Assembly: GCF_038957035.1 (NCBI RefSeq)
Contig: NZ_CP152412.1
Location: 6,010,501 to 6,074,500, forward strand
Source: Bradyrhizobium sp. B097
GTDB lineage: Bacteria; Pseudomonadota; Alphaproteobacteria; Rhizobiales; Xanthobacteraceae
Reading direction: 5' to 3'
DNA: 64,000 bases
Shown: in pieces, positions 18,722-28,140 of the stretch
Layout of the letters: the number at the start of each line of letters is the position of its first letter
How positions within the stretch are numbered: the stretch's first letter is position 1
The notes under the pieces: generated by a model
Told to the model about the DNA's origin: nothing
What the model saw: only the letters and a program-made list of their open reading frames with translations
The model's database searches: none
Program-made: the position numbers and the translations under genes

Positions 18722-20122
18722 CTATTTGGCGTCGGCGAACGCCGCCAGGATCCGCGCCCAGGAGCGGATGCCCTTGTGGTAGCTCTTGAGGTCGTACTTC
18801 TCGTTCGGCGAATGGATGTTGTCGTCGTCGAGCCCGAAGCCGACCAGCACGCTGTCGAGGCCGAGCGTGCGCTTGAAATCGGCTACGATCGGGATCGAGG
18901 CGCCGGAGCCGACCAGCAGCGCCTCCTTGCCCCATTCGTCGGTCAGCGCGCGGCGGGCTGCCGCCAGCGGCTTCATGTTCCAGTCGAGCGCGATCGCCGG
19001 CGCAGACGAATGATCGATGAATTCGGCCTTACAATCCGCCGGCACGCGCGCCGTCACATAATCGCGGAACGCCTGGCGGATCTTCTCGGGATCCTGTCCC
19101 TCGACCAGGCGGAACGAGACCTTCGCCGACGCCTCGGCCGGGATCACCGTCTTGGAGCCCTCGCCGGTATAGCCGCCGACGATGCCGTTGATGTCGCAGG
19201 TCGGCCGCGAGGAGACCTGCTCGATCAGGAGCCGATCCTTCTCGCCGGCTGGCACCGACAGGCCGATCGGCTTGAGGAAGCTGTCCGCCGTCAGATTGAG
19301 CTGCTTCCACTGCGCCAGGATGTCCGGCGGCAGATCCTTCACGCCATCGTAGAAACCGGGGATGGTGATGTGGCCGTTCTCGTCATGCAGGCCGCCGAGG
19401 ATCCGCGTCAGCACGCGGATCGGATTCTGCGCGCCTCCGCCGAACACGCCGGAATGCAGGTCGCGATTGGCGGCTTTGATCTTGACCTCGTCATAGACCA
19501 GGCCGCGCAGCGAGGTCGTGATCGCGGGCGTGTTCGGATCCCACATGCCGGTATCGCAGACCAGCGCGAAGTCCGCCTTGAGCTCGGCCTTGTTCGCTTC
19601 CAGGAACGGCACGAAATTCTTCGAGCCGATCTCCTCCTCGCCCTCGATGACGATGGTGATGTCGATCGGCAGCGATCCCGTCACATTCTTCCAGGCGCGG
19701 CACGCCTCGACGAAGGTCATCAGCTGACCCTTGTCGTCCTCGGCGCCGCGCGCGACGATGATCTTGCGCCCGTCGGCATGGTCGGTCACCGCGGGCTCGA
19801 ACGGCGGACGGTGCCAGAGATTCAGCGGATCGACCGGCTGCACGTCGTAGTGACCGTAGAACAGCACATGCGGGCGCCCGTCGGTCGCGCCGTTCAGCTT
19901 GCCGACCACGGCCGGATGGCCGGCGGTCGGCCGCACCTCGGTCTTGAAGCCGAGGGTTGCGATGTCCTTGGCGAGGTGATCGGCAGCAGCCTTGCAGTCA
20001 TTGGCAAAGGCCGGATCAGCCGAGATCGATTTGATCCGCAGCAGCGTGAACAGCCGCTCGAGACTGTTGTCGAAATCGGCGTCGATGCGGTCGAGGACGG
20101 GCTGCAGCTTGGCGTTGGACAT
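18722..20122 (-). CDS. M20-family metallopeptidase (dipeptidase)
   Basis: 466 residues, cytosolic. A two-zinc peptidase of the carnosinase-like M20 group. Metal and catalytic residues are seen in YGHYDVQP (His, Asp), ARGAEDDKG (bridging Asp), EGEEEIGS (catalytic Glu pair), LVCDTG (Asp) and the C-terminal DDDNIHSPNE (His). A dimerisation insert lies at about 205-330 (ANRDLHSGVFGG). Start ATG 20122 (MSNAKLQPVLDRI). The upstream glycosyltransferase frame overlaps its first 107 bp. Confidence 0.92.
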   Translation of the reverse strand: MSNAKLQPVLDRIDADFDNSLERLFTLLRIKSISADPAFANDCKAAADHLAKDIATLGFKTEVRPTAGHPAVVGKLNGATDGRPHVLFYGHYDVQPVDPLNLWHRPPFEPAVTDHADGRKIIVARGAEDDKGQLMTFVEACRAWKNVTGSLPIDITIVIEGEEEIGSKNFVPFLEANKAELKADFALVCDTGMWDPNTPAITTSLRGLVYDEVKIKAANRDLHSGVFGGGAQNPIRVLTRILGGLHDENGHITIPGFYDGVKDLPPDILAQWKQLNLTADSFLKPIGLSVPAGEKDRLLIEQVSSRPTCDINGIVGGYTGEGSKTVIPAEASAKVSFRLVEGQDPEKIRQAFRDYVTARVPADCKAEFIDHSSAPAIALDWNMKPLAAARRALTDEWGKEALLVGSGASIPIVADFKRTLGLDSVLVGFGLDDDNIHSPNEKYDLKSYHKGIRSWARILAAFADAK

Positions 20123-21476
20123 CGCTTATATCCCATTGGTTGGACATTGCGCCAAGTTGTACCGCGCCGGCCGCCGGAGGCAAAGCTTCTCCACTTTCCT
20201 TGGCGGAAGACTTGCGGATGTGCCAGACCAGGCCCCCGATCAGCACAAAGGTCGCAGCAAGATTGTTGCCATAGGCCTGCAGCGCGATCGGATACCACGG
20301 CAACGAGAGCCCGAGCAGCGCACAAGCGACCGCAAGAACGACCCAGGTTCCGGTCCGAACCTTTGGCCGCGGATGATAGACGGCACGATGCATCAAGACC
20401 GTGATCGGGAAAAATAACCACATAAAGTAGTATTCGCGTGCCAATGGCGAAGCCACCGTCATCAGACAGAACAGGATGCCGATCTCCTCCGCGTCCGACT
20501 TTTCGGTCCGCAACCAGGCCGGCGGCATCACCCAGATGTAGCCAAGCCCGATCAGGACGGTCACCGCGATGATGACCCAGTTCGCCGTCGCGAAATCGAG
20601 ATCGAGGAGGTTCATGTAACGCGGCGGCTTGCTCGGATCGTCCTGATTGTAGTTCAGCGGCCGCAGCAGCCGATGCGATACTGCGATGATCGACTGGTTT
20701 ACTGACGACCAGTTCTGCTCGGCCCGCTGGCCAAACCCCTCGGCCGAACTCGTCCCAACCATGCCGTGGTACCAGGTCTTCAATTCGTCGACGTTGTGCT
20801 GGAAGCCACGGAATGGCGCCGGCAGGACGAACAGGAAGAAGACCAGAAATGCAGTCATGCCGGCGATCGCGCCCCAGCGCCTGCGCCAGACGAGATAGGG
20901 CAATACCGCAATCGGGAACACCTTGATTGCGACAGCCAGGGCAAACATGCCGCCCGCAAGCCACGACCGCCCGCTCCGCAACAGCCAGAAGCCATAGAGC
21001 ATCATCGCAAGCAGGATCAGGTTTGGCTGCCCAAGGTCGAAGATATCGATGACGAAGGTCACCATGACGCAGCCCGGCAGCGCCTCAAGCCAGGGCCCCG
21101 GCTCGCGGCCCGATCCCGCCATCGCGTGCGAGAACTGCGCAACCATCCACCACGCGGCGGCGTTGAGCAGGGACAGGCACAAGTAAAGCGGGATCTTGCC
21201 GAAGAATGCCGGAATCGCGAGGAGCACCGCCGGTAACGGCGGGTAGATGAACTCGAAATAGCCGGAGGCATCGGCGGGATAGAGGCCGTGACCGTGCAGC
21301 ACCTGCTGTCCGGCCCAGAACCACAATGGATAATCCTTCGTCTTGCCGTGTCCCCAAATCTCAGGGACCAGAACATCAGCGATCAGCCCGACGCAGCACA
21401 CCAAAAACAGCAGGTGAAACGGGGCCTTCAGCGAAGGATATCTCAGCAAATGTTCGTACCAAGCAGTTGGCGACAA
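20016..21476 (-). CDS. Multi-pass membrane glycosyltransferase (GT87/DUF2029-type)
   Basis: About 486 residues with about ten membrane helices. Family hallmarks are the early periplasmic YPADASGYFEFIYPPLPAVLLAIP and FDLGQPNLILLAMMLYGFWLLR. GT87 enzymes transfer mannose or arabinose from polyprenyl-phosphate donors. Start is uncertain: GTG 21569 would overlap the ATPase gene by 71 bp, so TTG 21476 is preferred. The last 36 or so residues are read in another frame through the M20 gene start, an unusual overlap. Codons end in A/T more often than in neighbouring genes, a hint of transfer. Confidence 0.75.
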   Translation of the reverse strand: MSPTAWYEHLLRYPSLKAPFHLLFLVCCVGLIADVLVPEIWGHGKTKDYPLWFWAGQQVLHGHGLYPADASGYFEFIYPPLPAVLLAIPAFFGKIPLYLCLSLLNAAAWWMVAQFSHAMAGSGREPGPWLEALPGCVMVTFVIDIFDLGQPNLILLAMMLYGFWLLRSGRSWLAGGMFALAVAIKVFPIAVLPYLVWRRRWGAIAGMTAFLVFFLFVLPAPFRGFQHNVDELKTWYHGMVGTSSAEGFGQRAEQNWSSVNQSIIAVSHRLLRPLNYNQDDPSKPPRYMNLLDLDFATANWVIIAVTVLIGLGYIWVMPPAWLRTEKSDAEEIGILFCLMTVASPLAREYYFMWLFFPITVLMHRAVYHPRPKVRTGTWVVLAVACALLGLSLPWYPIALQAYGNNLAATFVLIGGLVWHIRKSSAKESGEALPPAAGAVQLGAMSNQWDISDVQRQAAARPRPHRRRFRQQSRAAVHAAADQIDLG

Positions 21477-21498
21477 TGCTGCGATGATAGCCCTAATA

Positions 21499-23121
21499 TT
21501 ATCTGCGCAGCAATCCTCCGAGCGCGCCGCGCACCAATGCGCGACCGATCGAGCCCCCGACCGAACCACCGACCGACTTGCCGAGATCGGCCGCCACCCC
21601 GCCGATCACCTTGTCGGTCACCGAGCGCGTGACGTTGCGCGCGATCACCTGCCCGGTCGACATGCGGCCGCGCTTGACGTTGGTGCCGAAGATCGTGGCG
21701 GCGATCGAGCCGATTTGGCCGAGGATGCCGCCGCCCTCGCCACCATCCGCACCGCCCGCCGGAGCCGCCGCCCCCGACAGGCGCTTCTGGATGATCTCGT
21801 ACGCGGATTCGGCGTCGATCGCGGTGTCGTATTTGCCCTTCACCGGGCTAGCATCCATGATCGCCTTGCGCTCTTCCGGCGTGATCGGCCCGATCCGCGC
21901 CGACGGCGGGCGCACCATGACGCGCTCGACCATCGACGGCGTGCCGCCGCCCTCGAGGAACGAGACCAGTGCCTCGCCCTTGGCGAGCTCCATGATCACC
22001 CGCGCGGTATCGAGCTTCGGATTGGGCCGGAAGGTCTGCGCGGCCGCGGCAACCGCCTTCTGGTCGCGCGGCGTGAAGGCGCGCAGCGCGTGCTGTACGC
22101 GGTTGCCGAGCTGCGCCAGCACCTTGTCCGGCACGTCGATCGGATTCTGTGTGACGAAATAGACACCGACGCCCTTGGAGCGGATCAGCCGCACCACCTG
22201 CTCGATCTTGTCCATCAGCGCCTTCGGCGCATCGGTGAACAACAGATGCGCCTCGTCGAAGAAGAACACCAGCTTCGGCTTCGGCAGGTCACCGGCCTCC
22301 GGCAATTCCTCGAACAATTCCGAGAGCATCCAGAGCAGGAACGTGGCGTAAAGCCGCGGGCTCTGCATCAGCTTGTCGGCGACGAGGATATTAACCATGC
22401 CGCGCCCGTCGCGGTCGGTCCGCATGAAATCCTTCAGGGACAGCGCGGGCTCGCCGAAGAACTTCGCGCCGCCCTGGTTCTCGAGCACCAGCAGCTGGCG
22501 CTGGATCGTTCCGACCGTCGCCTTGGACACGTTGCCGTAGCTCTGGGCGGCCTTGCGGATCGACGCCAGCGGATCTTCGCCGTCGTCGGCGCCCTTCTTG
22601 CTGCTGTCGGGCGCGATCGCATCCAGCAGGGCGCGCAGATCCTTCATGTCGATCAGCGCGAGGCCGTTCTCGTCGGCGACGCGGAAGGCAACGTTGAGCA
22701 CACCCTCCTGCACGTCGTTCAGATCGAGCATCCGCGACAGCAACAGCGGCCCCATCTCGGTGACGGTGGCGCGCACCGGATGGCCCTGCTCGCCGAACAC
22801 GTCCCAGAATACGGTCGAGAATTGATCGGGCTGGAAGGTCAAGCCCATTTCCTGGGCGCGCTTCACGATGAAGTCCTTGGCCTCGCCGACCTCGGAGATA
22901 CCAGAGAGATCGCCCTTGATGTCGGCGGCGAAAACCGGAACGCCGGCGCGCGCAAATCCTTCAGCCATGACTTGAAGCGAGACGGTCTTGCCGGTTCCGG
23001 TTGCACCGGTGACGAGGCCATGCCGGTTGGCCAGCGCCAGCGTCAGCCAGGCTGTCTCCTCACCCTTGCCGATAAAAATCTTCTCGTCGGTATCGGCCAA
23101 CTTGTTGTCGGGGGTCGCCAT
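21499..23121 (-). CDS. HerA-like P-loop ATPase (DUF853 family)
   Basis: 540 residues. An ASCE ATPase of the HerA/FtsK superfamily. Walker A GATGTGKT is at 39-46, Walker B in KLVFFFDEAHLLF, and the sensor-like segment GVYFVTQNPIDVPDKVLAQLGNRVQHALRAFTPRD follows. Members are often annotated as DUF853 or helicase HerA-like; their cellular role is poorly known. The C-terminus is Gly-rich and amphipathic. Start ATG 23121 has AGAGG upstream and matches MATPDNKLADTDEKIFIGKG; six residues further upstream is a weaker start. Confidence 0.9.
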   Translation of the reverse strand: MATPDNKLADTDEKIFIGKGEETAWLTLALANRHGLVTGATGTGKTVSLQVMAEGFARAGVPVFAADIKGDLSGISEVGEAKDFIVKRAQEMGLTFQPDQFSTVFWDVFGEQGHPVRATVTEMGPLLLSRMLDLNDVQEGVLNVAFRVADENGLALIDMKDLRALLDAIAPDSSKKGADDGEDPLASIRKAAQSYGNVSKATVGTIQRQLLVLENQGGAKFFGEPALSLKDFMRTDRDGRGMVNILVADKLMQSPRLYATFLLWMLSELFEELPEAGDLPKPKLVFFFDEAHLLFTDAPKALMDKIEQVVRLIRSKGVGVYFVTQNPIDVPDKVLAQLGNRVQHALRAFTPRDQKAVAAAAQTFRPNPKLDTARVIMELAKGEALVSFLEGGGTPSMVERVMVRPPSARIGPITPEERKAIMDASPVKGKYDTAIDAESAYEIIQKRLSGAAAPAGGADGGEGGGILGQIGSIAATIFGTNVKRGRMSTGQVIARNVTRSVTDKVIGGVAADLGKSVGGSVGGSIGRALVRGALGGLLRR

Positions 23122-23477
23122 CGCTTCGCCTCTTGGCACAAATTTAGATCGGTTCGATCATCGCACCCGGTTCGATACCGAACCAGCGCGCCATCATATT
23201 GCATCTTGCGGGTCGATTGAAACCGTCAGCGCATGCTGACGTATATTGTCGCGCCACTGGTTCCTCATATTTTATTCCCGGCGAAGTGACGAAAGGCATT
23301 GCGCATTGCGACAAGATGGTGTGAATCCGCCGCTCACTCTTGCAGCGAGGCCACAGTCACGACGCGATCGAAAAAGAAAACCAACTGAAATGCGCGGATC
23401 GCTTGTATTTCGTGACACAGGCGCTCAAGATAAATTCCGAAGAACGACCCGGCAAAGTCCGGTTGAGGCGGGGCAAG
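23122..23477. promoter_or_regulatory. 356-bp divergent intergenic region
   Basis: Lies between the ATPase gene (minus) and the DUF2267-like gene (plus). It holds a near-palindrome GGTTCGATACCGAACC (about 23170-23185) just upstream of the ATPase start, and AT-rich patches near 23190-23280 that could be promoters. An in-frame extension of the plus-strand gene back to 23340 has no conserved look. No gene seen. Confidence 0.35.
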
Positions 23478-23843
23478 ATGGATGAATTGGTTGGACAGCT
23501 GGCCGCGAAGGCCGGCATCGACGGCGCTGTCGCTGAAAAAACCATCGGCATCGTTCTGGGTTTCCTCCGTAACGAGGGACCTTCCGACAAAGTCCAGGCT
23601 CTGATCGACCAAATCCCCGGCGCCGAAGCGGCAATCGCCGCCTCCAACAACAGCGGTGGCCTATCGCGGTTGATGGGCGGCGGCCTGATGGCTGTCGGCA
23701 CCCGGCTGATGGCGCTTGGCCTGAGCATGGGTGAAATTCAGAACGTCGCGCGTGAACTTTTCAGGTTCGGCCGCGACAAAATCGGAGCGGATCAAATGGG
23801 CGAGATCATCTCGGGGACGCCGGGCCTCAGCCAATTTGCCTGA
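23478..23843 (+). CDS. Small helical protein, DUF2267-like
   Basis: 121 residues from ATG 23478 (MDELVGQLAAKAGIDGAVAEKTIG), preceded by GAGGCGGGG; a longer start at 23340 is unlikely. The N-terminal half (about 1-50) resembles a DUF2267/DUF2780-type helical unit (FLRNEGPSDKVQALIDQIPGAE). A Gly-rich hinge is followed by an amphipathic C-terminal half (GIGADQMGEIISGTPGLSQF-like end). Function unknown. Probably cotranscribed with the next gene 62 bp downstream. Confidence 0.65.
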   Translation: MDELVGQLAAKAGIDGAVAEKTIGIVLGFLRNEGPSDKVQALIDQIPGAEAAIAASNNSGGLSRLMGGGLMAVGTRLMALGLSMGEIQNVARELFRFGRDKIGADQMGEIISGTPGLSQFA

Positions 23844-23905
23844 AGCACTTTCCCAACGCCCCTGCACGCGCGCTCCCTTCTACCTGTTACCTGCATACGA
23901 GTATC

Positions 23906-24313
23906 ATGACATACCCCCTCTCCGAGATCGAAGGCCTGTCCGCCTATTGCGCCACCAAACTGAAATCGCAGGGTATCCGCACGACCGACGCACTGCTTGA
24001 AGCCGCCCGCACCGTCAAGGGACGCAAGGCGCTCGCCGCCAAGACCGGGATCAGCGAACAACAACTGCTGGAATGGGCCAACATCTCCGACTACATGCGG
24101 ATTCCCGGCATGGGCAAGGCGAAGGTCGGGCTGGTCCGTGCCGCCGGCGTCACCACCGTGCGCGAGCTCGCGCAGCGCAACCCGTCGCGGCTGGCGCAGA
24201 GCATGAAGGACGCCAATGTGCGGCGTAAGCTCGTCCGCGTGATGCCGTCAGAGAAATCGGTCGAGTTGCTGATCGAACAGGCACGCAAGCTGCCGCTCAA
24301 GATCACCTACTAG
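23906..24313 (+). CDS. DUF4332 domain-containing protein
   Basis: 135 residues, basic, cytosolic. Two helix-hairpin-helix-like units (IEGLSAYCATKLKSQGIRTTDALLEAA and YMRIPGMGKAKVGLVRAAGVTTVRELA) match the DUF4332 pattern, a family related to DNA-binding HhH domains such as those at the C-terminus of RadA/Pol beta. DNA binding is plausible but not shown. It stands just before the folate genes, separated by about 100 bp without a visible promoter. Confidence 0.8.
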   Translation: MTYPLSEIEGLSAYCATKLKSQGIRTTDALLEAARTVKGRKALAAKTGISEQQLLEWANISDYMRIPGMGKAKVGLVRAAGVTTVRELAQRNPSRLAQSMKDANVRRKLVRVMPSEKSVELLIEQARKLPLKITY

Positions 24314-24411
24314 CCTCACTATTAGGCCGCCTTAACCGCAGCCGCGGCCGCCGGCGCCACGCATCGCCGCGACACCTTGACTTGCCGCTGCGGTCAGCGC
24401 AAAGCCACCGC

Positions 24412-25269
24412 ATGATGGCAACCAGGCCCATAGCATCGGCGGTGACCGGCCCGGCCGCATCAGCGGTGCTGCCGGCGCTGCTGTCGAGACCCTATCCGGC
24501 GGTGATGGGTATCCTGAACGTAACGCCGGACTCGTTCTCCGACGGCGGCCAGTTCATCGCGCCCGAACAGGCGCTGGCGCAGGCCCGCAGGTTGATCGCC
24601 GAGGGCGCCGACATCATCGACATCGGCGCGGAATCCACCCGCCCCTACGGCTCGCAGCCGGTCACCGCCGAGGCTGAAATGGCGCGGCTGAAACCGGTGC
24701 TGGCCGAGGTGGTCGCGCTCGGCGTGCCGGTCTCGATCGACAGCATGAAGTCGGAGGTCGTGGCCTGGGCGCTCGACCAGGGTGCTGCGATCGCCAATGA
24801 CGTCTGGGGCCTGCAGCGCGACGCCGGCATGGCGCCGCTCGTCGCCGCGCGCGGCGTGCCCGTGATCATCATGCACAATCGTGAGCAGGCCGATCCGGCG
24901 ATCGACATCATGCAGGACATCGCCGCGTTCTTTGAACGCTCGCTCGATATCGCGGCGCGCGCCGGCATTGCGCCCGACCGGATCGTGCTCGATCCCGGCA
25001 TCGGCTTCGGCAAGACGCCGGAGCAGAGCATGCTGGCGCTGGCGCGGCTCGCCGAGCTCGATGCGTTCCGCCTGCCGGTGCTGGTCGGCGCCTCGCGCAA
25101 GCGCTTCATCAGCACGGTCGTGCCCGCAGAGCCGCAACAGCGGATCGGCGGCTCGATCGCGGCGCATCTGATCGCTGCACAGAATGGTGCCCGCATCATC
25201 CGTGCGCACGACGTCGCGGAAACCGTTCAGGCGCTGCGGGTGGCCGCGGCCATCGAGGGACAGCAATGA
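24412..25269 (+). CDS. folP: Dihydropteroate synthase
   Basis: About 285 residues. Condenses p-aminobenzoate with 6-hydroxymethyl-7,8-dihydropterin pyrophosphate to dihydropteroate; target of sulfonamides. TIM-barrel signatures are all present: GILNVTPDSFSDGG, GAESTRP, NDVWGLQRD, DPGIGFGKT and the late GASRKRF. The ATG at 24412 is preferred; an in-frame TTG lies at 24382. Overlaps folB by 4 bp (ATGA), forming a folP-folB-folK operon. Confidence 0.96.
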   Translation: MMATRPIASAVTGPAASAVLPALLSRPYPAVMGILNVTPDSFSDGGQFIAPEQALAQARRLIAEGADIIDIGAESTRPYGSQPVTAEAEMARLKPVLAEVVALGVPVSIDSMKSEVVAWALDQGAAIANDVWGLQRDAGMAPLVAARGVPVIIMHNREQADPAIDIMQDIAAFFERSLDIAARAGIAPDRIVLDPGIGFGKTPEQSMLALARLAELDAFRLPVLVGASRKRFISTVVPAEPQQRIGGSIAAHLIAAQNGARIIRAHDVAETVQALRVAAAIEGQQ

Positions 25270-25646
25270 CCGACACGATCTTCATCACCGGGATCGTCAT
25301 CCATGCCCGTCATGGCGTGATGGAACATGAGACCGAAGTCGGGCAGCGCTTCGTCATCGACCTCGAGCTCTATACCGACCTCTCGGAATCCTCGCGCACC
25401 GACCGCCTCTCCGACACGGTGTCCTATTCCAACGTGGTGGCGACCGCGACGTCGGCATTCAAGAACACCAACTACAAGCTGCTGGAGCGCGCCGCCGGCG
25501 CGGTGGCCGATGACATCCTGACCACCTTCCCGCGCGTCAGGGCGGTCAAGGTCACCGTGCACAAGCCGCATGCGCCGATCGCCGCGATCTTCGACGATGT
25601 CGGCGTGGTGCTGACCCGCTCGCGGCATCCGTCGTCCCAGAGTTGA
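25266..25646 (+). CDS. folB: Dihydroneopterin aldolase
   Basis: 126 residues. Converts 7,8-dihydroneopterin to 6-hydroxymethyl-7,8-dihydropterin and glycolaldehyde in folate synthesis. Conserved GVMEHETEVGQRFVIDLEL (substrate-binding Glu) and the catalytic Lys in VTVHKPHAPI are present. Starts inside the folP stop (ATGA) and is followed by folK after 20 bp. Confidence 0.94.
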   Translation: MTDTIFITGIVIHARHGVMEHETEVGQRFVIDLELYTDLSESSRTDRLSDTVSYSNVVATATSAFKNTNYKLLERAAGAVADDILTTFPRVRAVKVTVHKPHAPIAAIFDDVGVVLTRSRHPSSQS

Positions 25647-25666
25647 ACGCCCAAGGTTGAACGCTG

Positions 25667-26158
25667 ATGGCTGACGTCCTGATCGCACTCGGCGGCAATG
25701 TCGGCGACGTCCGCACGACGTTTCGCAAGGCGATCGCCAATATCTGCGGCATGACGCAGGCCGCGCTCGTGGCGCGCTCGTCGGACTATTCGACGCCGCC
25801 CTGGGGCGAGCAGCAGCAGGACAGCTTTATCAATGCCTGCATCGAGATCGACACCAGCCTCGATCCGCACGCGCTGCTGTTCACGTTGCACAAGATCGAA
25901 ACCAAATTCGGCCGCGACCGCAAGAACGAGCAGCGCTGGGGACCGCGCACCCTCGACCTCGACCTGCTCGCCTATGACGACGTCACACTCGACAAGCCGG
26001 AACTGACGCTGCCGCACCCGCGCCTGTTCGAACGCGCCTTCGTGCTGGTGCCGCTGGCCGAGATCGTTCCCGACCGCGTCATCGCCGGGCGCCGCGTCGC
26101 GGATGCGCTGGCTGGGGTCTCGACCGACGGTATTTTCCGTCTAGCGGACCTCGATTAA
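25667..26158 (+). CDS. folK: 2-amino-4-hydroxy-6-hydroxymethyldihydropteridine diphosphokinase
   Basis: 163 residues. HPPK transfers pyrophosphate from ATP to 6-hydroxymethyl-7,8-dihydropterin, supplying the FolP substrate. The PROSITE-type signature RWGPRTLDLDLLAYDD, with its Mg-binding Asp pair, and the N-terminal LIALGGNVGD are present, as is HPRLFERAFVLVPL. Last gene of the folate operon; about 107 bp separate it from the mutase gene. Confidence 0.96.
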   Translation: MADVLIALGGNVGDVRTTFRKAIANICGMTQAALVARSSDYSTPPWGEQQQDSFINACIEIDTSLDPHALLFTLHKIETKFGRDRKNEQRWGPRTLDLDLLAYDDVTLDKPELTLPHPRLFERAFVLVPLAEIVPDRVIAGRRVADALAGVSTDGIFRLADLD

Positions 26159-26265
26159 AAGCCGCACGAGCGCAAACAACCGTTTGGCTTGGCCGCCCGC
26201 CCGTGGCAATTTCCGGCCAAATCAAGGGGCCCCGTCGCGGGGCCGATGAAGGACGATTTGGGCGG

Positions 26266-28140
26266 ATGACGACCTCGACTGACGATTTGGCTCTGGCTTC
26301 GGATTTTCGACCTGCGACCTATGACGACTGGCGCAAGCTGGTCGACGGCGTGCTGAAGGGCGCGCCGTTCGAGAAGCTGGTCGGCAAGACCTATGATGGC
26401 CTGAGGATCGATCCGATCTATCGCCGCGCGACCAACTCAAGCCCGCTTCCCGGCCGCGCCGCCGCGACTCCCTGGCAGATCCTGCAGCGGGTCGACCATC
26501 CCGACGCCGCAGCGGCCAATGCGCAGGCCTTGCAGGATCTCGAGAACGGAGCGACCGGTCTCGAATTCGAGTTCGCCGGCGGTCCCGGCGCGCGCGGCTT
26601 CGGTCTTTCGGATGCCAGCAAGAAGACGCTGGCGCGGGCCTGCGGCGGCGTCCATCTCGATGCCGGCATCATGATCGCGCTCAACCCGGTGATCGGACGC
26701 GAGAACGCCGGCGAGACGTTCGCCGACATGGTCGAGGCCCGCAAGCTCGATCCGGCCAAGCTCGACCTGCATTTCAATTACCAGGCGCTCAGCACGATGG
26801 CCGTGCGCGGTGCCGCGGCCATCGCCTGGCCCAATTACGAAAAGTCGTTCGGCCAGGTGGTCAGCGGACTGATCAGGCGCGGCTTCAAAGGACCGTTCGT
26901 GCTGGCCGACGGCCGGCCGGTGCATGATGCCGGCGGCTCCGAGGTACAGGAACTCGCTTTCACGCTCGCGACTGCGCTCGCCTATCTGCGCATGCTGGAG
27001 GCCGCAGGGCTCGATCTCGATGCGGCGCGCGCAGCCGTGTCGTTCCGGCTCAGCGCCGATGCCGACCAGTTCCTGACCATGGCTAAATTCCGCGCGCTGC
27101 GCCGCCTTTGGGCGCGGGTCGAAGAAGCCTGCGGCCTCGCGCCGAAGCCGATCTTCGTCAATGCGCAGACCGCCTGGCGGATGCTGACCCAGCGCGATCC
27201 CAACGTGAACATGCTGCGCGCGACGATCGCGACCTTTGCGGCCGGGCTCGGTGGCGCCAATGCGATCACCGTGCTGCCGCACACGCTGGCGCTCGGCCTG
27301 CCGGACGATTTCGCCCGCCGCGTGGCGCGCAACACGCAGCTCGTGCTGCTCGATGAGTCCAACCTTGCCAAGGTCTCCGATCCCGCGGCAGGCGCCGGCG
27401 GCATCGAGACGCTGACCGCGCAGCTTTGCGAGGCGGCGTGGGCCCTGTTCCAAGAGATCGAGAAGGCCGGCGGCGTCTTCGCCGCGCTCGAGCGGGGACT
27501 GCTGCAAAACAAAGTCGCCGCGACGCGGGCGCAGCGCGAAGCCAATGTGGCGAAGCGCCGCGACGTGCTGACCGGCGCCAGCGAATTCCCCAACCTGCAC
27601 GAGGCCAACCTCGCCGTGCTGGATGTGAAGCCATCAGCGCCGGTATCCACCGCCGGTGCCAAGGTCACCTTCGACGCCCTCTCGCCGATGCGGCTCGCCG
27701 AACCGTTCGAGGCGCTGCGCGACAAGTCCGACGCCGCGCTGAAGGCGCGTGGCGCACGGCCCAGGATCTTCCTCGCCAATCTCGGCACGCCGGCGGATTT
27801 CACGGCCCGCGCGACATTTGCAAAAAGCTTCTTCGAGACCGGCGGGATCGAGGCCATCGACAGCGAGGGCTTTGCCGACGCGGCGGCGCTTGCCGCAGCC
27901 TTCACGGCCTCGGGCGCCGCGATGGCATGCCTTTGTTCCTCTGATAAGGTCTATGCCGTTAGCGCCCCTGAGGCCGCCAAGGCCCTTCACGGCGCCGGCG
28001 CAAGGCATATCTATCTGGCAGGGCGGCCCGGCGACCAGGAAGCGGCGCTGCGGGCGGCCGGCATCGGTGAGTTCGTCTTCGCCGGCGGTGATGCGCTGGC
28101 GACATTGCGCGACGCCTATCGGCGGATGGAGCAGGCATGA
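26266..28140 (+). CDS. mutA: Methylmalonyl-CoA mutase small subunit
   Basis: About 624 residues from ATG 26266 (MTTSTDDLALASDF). The small, non-catalytic subunit of adenosylcobalamin-dependent methylmalonyl-CoA mutase, which interconverts methylmalonyl-CoA and succinyl-CoA. It has the mutase TIM-barrel part (RVDHPDAAAANAQALQDLENGATGLEFEF, VLPHTLALGLPDDFARRVARNTQLVL) and a degenerate C-terminal cobalamin-type domain without the DxHxxG motif. An alternative start at 26203 adds an Arg-rich leader. Stop overlaps the GFA gene (ATGA). Confidence 0.92.
   Translation: MTTSTDDLALASDFRPATYDDWRKLVDGVLKGAPFEKLVGKTYDGLRIDPIYRRATNSSPLPGRAAATPWQILQRVDHPDAAAANAQALQDLENGATGLEFEFAGGPGARGFGLSDASKKTLARACGGVHLDAGIMIALNPVIGRENAGETFADMVEARKLDPAKLDLHFNYQALSTMAVRGAAAIAWPNYEKSFGQVVSGLIRRGFKGPFVLADGRPVHDAGGSEVQELAFTLATALAYLRMLEAAGLDLDAARAAVSFRLSADADQFLTMAKFRALRRLWARVEEACGLAPKPIFVNAQTAWRMLTQRDPNVNMLRATIATFAAGLGGANAITVLPHTLALGLPDDFARRVARNTQLVLLDESNLAKVSDPAAGAGGIETLTAQLCEAAWALFQEIEKAGGVFAALERGLLQNKVAATRAQREANVAKRRDVLTGASEFPNLHEANLAVLDVKPSAPVSTAGAKVTFDALSPMRLAEPFEALRDKSDAALKARGARPRIFLANLGTPADFTARATFAKSFFETGGIEAIDSEGFADAAALAAAFTASGAAMACLCSSDKVYAVSAPEAAKALHGAGARHIYLAGRPGDQEAALRAAGIGEFVFAGGDALATLRDAYRRMEQA

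Noticed and set aside
22390..22400. TTAACCAT, a CtrA half-site
   Set aside because: It lies inside the HerA-like ATPase coding sequence, far from a start codon, and is a likely chance match.
26159..26265. Cobalamin riboswitch before the mutase genes
   Set aside because: The gap is only about 107 bp and I see no B12-box-like sequence or the required long folded leader.
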